Shown: positions 56,041 to 64,000 of the stretch, piece after piece | Position numbering within the stretch: the stretch's first letter is position 1 | Layout: every line of letters begins with the position of its first letter | Assembly: GCA_027625915.1 (NCBI GenBank) | Contig: JANTQA010000023.1 | Span: 5,084,001-5,148,000 of the forward strand | From: Anaeramoeba flamelloides | Taxonomy: Eukaryota; Metamonada; Anaeramoebidae | Direction of reading: 5' to 3' | Length of the DNA stretch: 64,000 nucleotides | The notes under the pieces: generated by a model | What the model was told of the DNA's origin: nothing | Database searches by the model: none | The model's input: only the letters and a program-made list of their open reading frames with translations | Translations under genes and position numbers: made by a program

Positions 56041-56170
56041 GTAAGACTTTTCTTCTTTTTTTTTAATTCTTTTCAAAAAAAAACAAAGAAACAATGAAAC
56101 AAAAAAAACAAAACAAAAAACTCTTTTTTTTTCAACCTTATCAATCTTCGTTTTTCAAAACAATACACAG

Positions 56171-56526
56171 ATCCTGATCCAACTCTTTATTTGTCTGAAT
56201 ACGAACAAGAGATCCAAAAAATGATCACAGGAGAAACTTCAAAAGAATATGAAGAATATTTTCTAAAGAATATTTTTTATAGCATTATAATAAATCTCTG
56301 GGAGCGACAAGATTATGAGAAATCCATTGTCCCTTTAATTAATAAATTTTTTAAAATTAGTCTTGATTTTATTGTTAATCGAATCGATCAAGACCACCCA
56401 AAAGTTTTGGATTGCTTATCCAAAATTTTGATTCAACCAACAAAATTTGGTTACTATTTAAAAAACCCATATGAAAAAGGAAAAAACAGATTATACACAA
56501 AATCTTTCCAAATCGTAGAACTGCCA
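56171..56526 (+). CDS. USP34/USP9X-family deubiquitinase, exon 2
   Basis: The exon reads DPDPTLYLSEYEQEIQKMIT, NLWERQDYEKSIVPLINKFF, DQDHPKVLDCLSKILIQPTK and ends SFQIVELP before the donor GTAAGA at 56527. It is part of the helical-repeat N-terminal arm of the giant deubiquitinase family. The frame beyond the donor turns into Phe and Lys homopolymers, supporting the exon end. Intron 2 (56527-56807, 281 bp) ends AACAAATAG. Confidence 0.8.
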
Positions 56527-56807
56527 GTAAGAAATTCTTGTTTTTTTTTTTTTTTTAAACCACCAAAAGAAAGAAAAAAGAAAATAAAAATAGAAAACAA
56601 AAAACAGAAAAAGGAAAAAAATAAAAAAAAAAAAATCGTTCTTTTGTTTTTTGAGACAATAACAGTTATTTTTGTCACTTCAACCCCACCAAAATTCCAT
56701 TCTTAATTTTAGTCAACCAAACAATTATCCAAAATAACCTAACCAATCCAAACAACAAACAAAAAATAACAAAAAAAAACAAAAAACAACAAACAATAAA
56801 CAAATAG

Positions 56808-57446
56808 TACCATACCAAGAGAAAATACTCTTATTATTTTTGTACCAATATTGAATATTTCCATTCACTCGGGGGATTTGATTTATTGATAAAAAGGATG
56901 TTGTCTAAGGAGCATAAAATCGATTCTGTTCTTACTGCAAAACTACTCAAGCCAATTGAAAGAATTTCAAATTTATTCAATGGCCAGGTATTAACCGGCA
57001 TTGTTTCGCAAATAACGGGAGTTCTTGATCGTATTTTGGAGCTTGGGAACGAAGAATTAAAAAAATTTGAATACAAAGAAATTCTGAATATCTCAAAATT
57101 AGTAATCAGTGTCTTGCGTGACGACGATCGTACAAATGCTAATTTTGTTAAAAGGTGGTTCGAAAAAGAATTTGCGTACAGGTGCTTGACTTGCAATTTT
57201 TTACCGTTAAGAGCGAAAGGCGCAATCAATTTGAATAACATTTTCAAACAGCAATTAAGGAAATCCTCAAACAAATTAACGAAAAAATTTGTTCAATGGT
57301 CAAAAGAAAAAGCTCTTTTACAATTGTTTTTTGGAGAAACAAGGCACCCAGTGATCATTAAAGAATCTCCATCAATTTTAGAATTTGTTGCTAAACATAA
57401 TAAAATCACACAAAATGAAATCGATTTGATTTGGACAGTTTCCGAA
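56808..57446 (+). CDS. USP34/USP9X-family deubiquitinase, exon 3
   Basis: It begins YHTKRKYSYYFCTNIEYFHS, LGGFDLLIKRML, the GGF block typical of this family's N-terminal arm, and continues through helical repeats to PSILEFVAKHNKITQNEIDL and IWTVSE. The end IDLIW followed by (E)H(E/Q)S resembles the conserved DLIWxxxxxKHES stretch of the family. The donor is GTACAA at 57447, weaker than the others, chosen because phase and protein similarity both fit the next exon. Confidence 0.8.
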
Positions 57447-58553
57447 GTACAATTTTATTCCAAAATTTTTCTTTTTTTCTATTTTTTGAAATAAAACACT
57501 TCATTTTTTCAAAACAGCTGAAACAAAAAAACATTTTGACAGAAATACTATCAAACTTATAATTATAACATGAGTAATTTGAATGGATAACCAAATTTCA
57601 CCAACAATATTCTCATTGAAAATTAACTACTAAGGCATTTCCAAAAAAGAGTGGTTTTGTTTAATTCTTGTTTTTGTACCGAAAATCGATTGATTTTCTA
57701 ATTAAAATGAAAATCAACAAAAAACGCTAATTGCACTTTGATTTTCCAGAATTTCCATTTTTGTTTGGAAAATCTATTGAATTTTAAGAATGAACCAGAA
57801 AACCCGAGAAAATTTTACATTATTTTTTTTTTTAATTCTAGTTTTTGTTTGAAAAATATATTGTTTTTCTAATCAAAATAAGAATCTAAAAAAACCTAAC
57901 GGCACTTTTTCAGAATTCAAAAGAATAGAGTAAAATCAAAGATTTAACTTAATTCCGAACAAAACTCTAAAAAAACTAACAGCTGTAAGATATAATAAAT
58001 GTACACACTTCAAAATAAAAAAAAAAAAAGTTTTTTTTTGAGCTCAAATAAATTATTTAACAGAAAAAAAAAAAATTAAGATTGAGCTTGATGAATACAA
58101 AAAAAACAAAAAAGAACTAACTCAAAATTGGATCACTTCCTGATTTTATAAATTATTGAAAAAAAAATATTTTAAATCGAATAATGATTTTGAACAAATC
58201 AGAAAAAAAAAAATCGAAAAATTTTCAAATAGTCTTATTTCTTGAACTTTTTAACTCTAATAGAAACAAATAACCAATTTAAAACAGTCACACACCCCCC
58301 TCCTTTTTTTTTTTTTTTTTTTTTGGATTAATACCCATCTAAATTATTTAATTATGAACCACTTTTTAGAAGACCTTATATTTGATCAAAAAAAAAAAAA
58401 AAAAATTAAATAACAGAAAATATTTTTATAATTACTTTTACCTTTTTTTTATATTAATCATTTATCAAAAAAATAACATTTAAAAAACTTACAAAATTTT
58501 TATATTAAAAATAAACAAAAAAAAATCAAAATAATTTAACAAAAAACATTTAG
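57447..58553 (+). other. 1,107-bp deubiquitinase intron 3 with repeat
   Basis: The donor is GAA|GTACAA and the acceptor AACATTTAG|GAGCATC. It is A/T-rich with long poly-T and poly-A runs, and holds copy C of the fold-back retroposon family (about 57630-57987). Splicing gives IWTVSE-EHQSTAKIVFSFLK in one frame. Confidence 0.75.
57630..57987. repeat. Fold-back retroposon family, copy C
   Basis: It contains AAAACCTAACGGCACTTTTT, CAGAATTCAAAAGAATAGAG and a repeated TTTAATTCTTGTTTTTG / TTTAATTCTAGTTTTTG word, related to the right parts of the copies at 478-725 and 29727-30137. The central ACTTTTTGAAATAAAC hairpin is absent, so this is a diverged or different subfamily copy. Ends are approximate. 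Confidence 0.5.
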
Positions 58554-59163
58554 GAGCATCAATCAACTGCAAAAATTGTTTTTTCATTTTTAAAAACAAT
58601 AACTAAGCACATGCATTTTCAAATAATTAATTATATCTATAAAGATAAACTCGAAAATTTAAAGGAATGGGATTCGAATTTAATTGACTTTTTAACTTTT
58701 CTAACAGATTGCATTCTTTCAAGATTTAAAAAAGGAACAAATAATTTAAACAAAATTGAAAGAAACTACCAAGATTTATTTAATTTAATATATAATAAAT
58801 TTTGGGAACTAATAATAGATAACACAATAAATTATAACATAAGGGAATGCCTAGTAGAACATTACATACAGCTACTAAAATCAAATTTTATTAGTAGTAA
58901 GATTATAAGATCTTTACAAACTGTTTTAATCGATCATTTACAAAAGCATATAGAGCCTTTATTTATAATCAAACTTTTAACTACTATCATTAATACTTAT
59001 AAAATCAATGTTCGAAAAAACTCTCAAAAAAAGTCGAGAAAAGATATGATAAATGATCTTGAAAAAAATAGTCAAATCAAAACATTAATTATTAATGACT
59101 TATTGCATTATAAAGAAACTGCTTTACAATACATAACGAAAAATAAAATTGAGACAATGAAAT

Positions 59164-59196
<33 letters not shown>

Positions 59197-62100
59197 GCAG
59201 CAACAATAACAACAATACAAACAACAACAACACCAACGACAACAACAATACGAACAACAACATCACCACTACCAACAGCATTAATAACACAACCACCAAT
59301 AACAATAGCAACAATCTTAATAATAGTAATTGGGAAAAATTAATTATTGTTGGTAAAGTACCACATTTTACTCAATTAAAAATTAGATTAAATTTTTTAT
59401 TATTTTTACAAAAAAACAATTTTCAATTAAAAATAACAATAAATCAAATGAAACAATTATGGGACACATTTATTGAAACACCAATAAACATAATAAAACA
59501 ATATGAAAAGACCTTTTTTTTTAATTGGATTTGTTCCTTTAATCTGACCAAATTATTAATTAAATTTTTTTATGAACAAATTTCGAAAATTAATTTAAAA
59601 ATCATTGATTTATCCACTTTTAACTTGATCAAACATCTTTTTATCATTAATAATCAAAATTCAAATATTCTGAGGTTAAATGCTGACAAATCACTAACGA
59701 TAATGAAGTTTAAAGAATTCAATGAAAACAAAAATAATAATAGGAATAATAGAAAAAACAGAAACAACAAATCCAAAACCAACAATACAAAGAAAAACAA
59801 TACAAAGAAAAACAATATGAATCAAAATCAAACTCAAAACAATAATATTAATTCAAATAATAAAACTAATCAACTTATAGGTATAGATTTATTTTGGGAT
59901 TTAGCTTTATTTTGTGAAAATGAAAAAGTGGGAAAATTGGCGATTGATTTCTTAATTAAAACACAGTATTACTCACCAAATTTATATAAATTATATGGTG
60001 TTGAAATTAATTCTTTATTTATTTCGAAATGCTTTTCTTTTTTCAGTGAAAAATCAAATTTGGAAAATGAAAAAGTTTTGAATAGAATTTTAAAAATTTT
60101 AACCTTATTTATTGAATTTCGAGAAAAAAATATCATTCCAGAATTTTTAGATTTCCAAAGACATCGTACCCATTTAATTGAATCACCAATTACTTTATTT
60201 GTTACTAACGCCATCAATATAAAACTACCATATGAAATTGAATTAAAATTGGATAGTAATGATTCAATTTATTGTCTAAGAAAAACAATTGCCAATTCTG
60301 TTAATGAAAAAATGGATGATATTATAATTAGCAAAGGTAAAACAAATATAGATAATAAAAATAATTTTAAAACCTTATCTAGAATTGGGATTGTAGACGG
60401 AAGCAATTTAACCGTTGTTAAAGCAAAATTAAATCATTATTCAAGAAGAAATAATCAACTAAAACAAAATTTAAAAAAAATTAATAAAAATTTATTACCA
60501 AGCTATATTTTATCCAATTATTTCAATGAATTATTTGATTTGTTAGAATTAGATAATAGTACAATTACTAAGGAAACAATTTGGAAAATTTTAATGAAAA
60601 TGCCAACCAATTCAACCATTTATAAACAAATTTCGTTACTAAATGATAAAAAGATTAATTATACCACTGAGACTAAAAATAACAACCAAAATGAGAACGT
60701 TTCAAACCAAAACAACAAAAATAATCGAATTGATTGGGAAAAAATATTAAATTCAAATTCCTTATTCAAATTGAATTATTCATTACAAATCATCGAAAAA
60801 TTAATTCAAAAAACAAATTATAAAAAATTTATTTCAAATCTTCAAAACAAAGGAGGACTAAATTGGTTATTTTCGTTATTAGAAAAGATTTGCAGTCTGA
60901 CAATTACACAAGAAAACAAATCATTAGAAAAGGTCAAAGTTAATTCAATATATCTGTTAATCAAAAACATTACCCAATTAACTATTAATCGAAACGGAAA
61001 TGAAATTATCAAGAAAATTAAATTTAATAATAAAAAAAACTGTGAATTATTTTTAAATATCCTGTATGATTATTCGATAAAAAAAAAATTAAATCAACAT
61101 ATTTTTACAATTTTTTTATTAATTACAGATTTTATAACCGTTGCTTGCAATTCCCCAGATCAACAATATGAATTTAAATTAACTTTAATTAATTATAAAA
61201 ATTTAAAAGATATCATCAAACAATATTTATTATATAATAAACAGCCTTCTTTTAGAAAATTATTTTTTAAAATGATACAAACAATATGTTTAAATGAAGA
61301 AAAGAAATTACAAAATGAAATTTTGAAAAGTAATGAAAAAGAAAATAAAAATAGTAAAGAAAAAATAGAAAATGAAAAAAAACTAATAGAAAATAATAAA
61401 GAAAAAGACAATAATAAAGAAAAAAACATTACTAAAAAAAAAATAGAAAATAAAAAGCAAATTGAAAATAAAAAACAAATTGAAAATAAAAAACAAATTG
61501 AAAATAAAAAACAAATTGAAAAAATAGAAAATCAAAAACAAAACATTCAAAAAGAAAAACAAAAAAATATGAATTTAAAAAATTTTTTTTTAAAATTAAT
61601 TTTAAAATTATTTGTAATAATTAAAAATAATAATAACAACGACAGTAACGACAACAACAATACTAACACTAATGATAATAATGATAACAACGATAATAAA
61701 ACAACCAACAAGAAAAATATTTATCCCAAAGAATATTTTGAATTATTGAAATTTTTATTAGAATTAAATTTTGAAGATCCAAAATTTAATTTAAATTTAA
61801 ATCCTTTTTTTTTAGATATTAAAAACATTTTAACTAATTTAAATAATAATTCTAAAGAAATAAATGAAACTTTGATCGGATATTTAAATATTCTTCTTTT
61901 ATTATTAAAATTTAATCCAGAATTGAAAAATAATTCTTCGACTCTAATCAAATTAATTTTTAATTCAATATTTCAATTACCAAATTTAAATAATAATGAA
62001 AACAGGACCTTGGATGAAATAAAAGATATACCTTTGAATATTCAAGAGTTGGGCTATAAATTATTTTTTGAGCTAATAACAAATTCAAAAACAAATTTAT

Positions 62101-64000
62101 TAGAATTAATTGGCTTATTTAATAACCAATTAACAAACGTCAAATCTCCAGATTTTTGGTATTTTGATCCAAGTTATGAACCAAAAAATGGATCCAAAGA
62201 TAAATATTTTGGAATTAAAAATTTAGGCAATACTTGCTATATGAATTCTTTATTACAACAGATGTTTATGATTCCAGATTTTCGAAATTCATTTTTATCT
62301 TTAAAAATTCCACAAATAATAAATAACATTGTTCAAGAACAAGAAACAGCAACAGCAACAAAGCAAATGTTAAAAAAAAAAGAAAATCAAGATGATCGTA
62401 ATAAAGGTAAAGAGAATTTGTTATATCAATTACAATTACTTTTCACTTATTTATTAAAAAGTAAACGATCCTTTGTTGATCCAATAAATTTTTCAAAGCA
62501 TATCAACGATTATACTGGCAGGCCTATCAATCCTAAAATTCAAATGGACGTTGATGAATTTTTTGGAATGCTCTTTGATCGAATACAAACCCAATTAATT
62601 GAATCAAACTTAATTAATGAATTTTCATTAAGGGATTTTTTTGGTGGAAAATTAGCGAACCAAATAATTGCAATAAATGAAACTTCTACAGAGGGTAAAG
62701 AAAAGAACCAAAATATACAAGTTTCTGAAAGGATTGAAAATTTTTTCAATATAAGCTTAGATGTTAAACAAAAAAAAAATATTTATGAAAGTTTAGAACA
62801 ATATATTGAAGGTGAAAAATTAGTTGGCGAAAACCAGTATTATTCTGATAAAATGGGTAAAAAAATTGATGCTTTAAAAAGGGTTTGTATTCATACTTTA
62901 CCAAAAAATTTAGTTTTCCATTTAAAAAGATTCGAATATAATTTTGAAACAATGAGGAGATATAAAGTTAATGATTATTACGAATTCCCAATAGAATTAG
63001 ATATGTATAAATATACTAAAGATGGAATTGAAAAAAAAAAGTTAGAAAAAGAAAATATAAAGAATAATCAAAAAAAAGAAAAAGAAAGGGAAAAGGAAAA
63101 AGAAAAGGAAAAGGAAAACGAAATAAAAAATGAAGAAGAAGAAGAAGAAGAAGAAGAAATAGAAGAAGAAGATGACGAAAAGGAAAAAGAAAATGGCAAT
63201 GAAAAAAAAATTGAAATTGAAATCGAAGAAAACGAAGATGAAAAGGAAAATAACGATGAAAATTTACAAGAGAAAAAAGAGATCAAAAATATTAACAATT
63301 GTTATAAATATATACTTCGGGGTATACTAGTTCATAGAGGAATCACCGAAAGTGGGCATTATTATTCGTTTATTCAAGAAAGAAATAATCCCCAAAATGA
63401 AAAAAAATTAAATTGGTATAAATTTGATGATCGAGTGGTTTCTCATTTTAACAAAGATCTCATAAAAAAAGAATGCTTTGGAGGTGAAGAAAAAATATGG
63501 ATTGAAGGTAATTATGGCAAAAAGCAATCGATTGTCGAAGATAAAAATTATTCGGCTTATATGCTATTTTATCAAAGAATTGATTCCATCAAAATAAAAA
63601 AGGGGAAAGGAATGGGAAAGGAAATTAAAAGCGAGAACCAAAACCTCCAATTCGATTTATTGAAAGAAGTCTATGAGAATAATATTTCGTATTTGCAAAA
63701 TCAAATTGTTTATAGTAAACAATATATAAATTTTATAATAAAATTAATTGACATAATTAACATTAATGATTTAAAAGAACAAGAAATGATTAATTTTTTA
63801 AAATTTTTAATAATTTTTTTATTAAAAATATTTGCACATTCTAAATATAAAGACAACCAATCAAAAATAATTAATTTCTTATCGAATATTTTTTTAACAA
63901 AATCGGAAATCAGTAAATGGTATTTAAATTATTTATCAAATGGATCGCAAACGAATTGGTTTAATGAAATTTTAATTGAATGTACTGTGGTCAAATTTAG
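58554..64000 (+). CDS. USP34/USP9X-family ubiquitin-specific protease, exon 4, runs off the window
   Basis: The frame is open from the acceptor at 58553 to the end of the window, giving 2,171 residues in total so far. It holds helical repeats, a poly-Asn run (about 59167-59240), and a ubiquitin-like segment from residue 916 (IELKLDSNDSIYCLRKTIAN...VDGSNLTVVK). There follow Lys/Glu/Asn-rich spacers including four KKQIEN units, then the peptidase: Cys box YFGIKNLGNTCYMNSLLQQM (Cys1584), DVDEFFGMLFDRI, KKNIYESLEQYI, LPKNLVFHLKRFEYNFETMR, and His box ILVHRGITESGHYYSF with WYKFDD and SAYMLFYQRI. It cleaves ubiquitin chains in known members. LFTYL, KNIYESL and SAYMLFY favour USP34 over USP9X. The zinc-ribbon CxxC before KRVCIH is absent (YYSDKMGKK where USP34 has YTCSHCGKK). 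A KE/EEEE insertion of about 80 residues sits between the DMYKYT and His boxes. The 3' end is missing. Confidence 0.93.
59167..59240 (+). repeat. AAC-triplet run encoding poly-Asn
   Basis: Tandem AAC codons with scattered AGC, ACC and GAC units make an Asn/Ser/Thr-rich loop inside the deubiquitinase reading frame. On the minus strand it makes a false Leu/Val-rich ORF. Confidence 0.85.
61443..61520 (+). repeat. Tandem 18-bp repeat coding for KKQIEN
   Basis: About four copies of AAATTGAAAATAAAAAAC follow one another in frame, giving KKQIEN units in a Lys/Glu-rich spacer of the deubiquitinase. The units are nearly identical, so copy number is likely to vary between strains. Confidence 0.8.

Noticed and set aside
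59108-59314. Minus-strand Leu/Val-rich ORF that looks like a membrane protein
   Set aside because: It is the complement of the AAC repeat encoding poly-Asn in the deubiquitinase.
1-64000. tRNA genes, rRNA genes and CRISPR arrays
   Set aside because: Reading both strands I found no GGTTCGA-type B box in a tRNA-like setting, no rRNA landmark and no regularly spaced short repeats. A weak or unusual tRNA could be missed by eye.

Overview
The window is AT-rich nuclear DNA from a eukaryotic protist. It uses the standard code, has GT-AG spliceosomal introns, and its proteins carry many Lys/Glu and Asn runs. Coding exons have clearly higher GC than the A/T-homopolymer-rich surroundings. The mix of a membrane H+-pyrophosphatase, an intein-bearing PRP8 and KEKEKE-rich proteins suggests a free-living protist, possibly an Anaeramoeba-like metamonad or an amoebozoan. 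This placement is inference only.

Layout, left to right: the last exon of a TRM9/ALKBH8-type tRNA wobble-uridine methyltransferase (3009-3254, +); a long non-coding stretch; an intronless K+-type proton-pumping pyrophosphatase (9822-12116, +); a two-exon senescence-domain (spartin/ERD7-like) gene on the minus strand whose exons lie 5.7 kb apart (22207-21951 and 16219-15082); a repeat-rich interval; a two-exon SRPK-type kinase (27113-28292 and 32265-33373, +) with a 3,972-bp intron full of inverted repeats; an intergenic stretch; PRP8 (37113-46911, +) with one 241-bp intron and two inteins; a 9-kb gene-poor interval; and a USP34/USP9X-family deubiquitinase starting at 55968 (+) with at least four exons, which runs off the right edge.

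The most notable find is PRP8. It carries two full-length inteins at two different conserved sites, each directly before a native Cys. The two are clearly related to each other (both start [14 protein letters not shown] and end HN). Both keep their splicing residues, but both have lost the acidic catalytic residues of the LAGLIDADG homing endonuclease, whose remains have drifted into Asn-rich, very AT-rich sequence.

Mobile elements: a 5'-truncated LINE with a 12-bp target-site duplication and an A-tail; two copies of a ~197-bp Tc1/mariner-type MITE flanked by TA; a second MITE family bounded by TTAA; a 533-bp TA-flanked element; and a fold-back retroposon family of three copies, one of which is inserted in an arm of a large palindrome with a 13-bp target-site duplication. 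Several sit inside the giant introns, which helps explain why those introns are long. The genes form no operon. PRP8 and the SRPK kinase both belong to pre-mRNA splicing, but I see no sign that their proximity is functional. Several short coding-like stretches (a cyclin-box-like segment, two terminal-exon-like segments inside the senescence-gene intron, a small Cys-rich ORF) are reported at low confidence.
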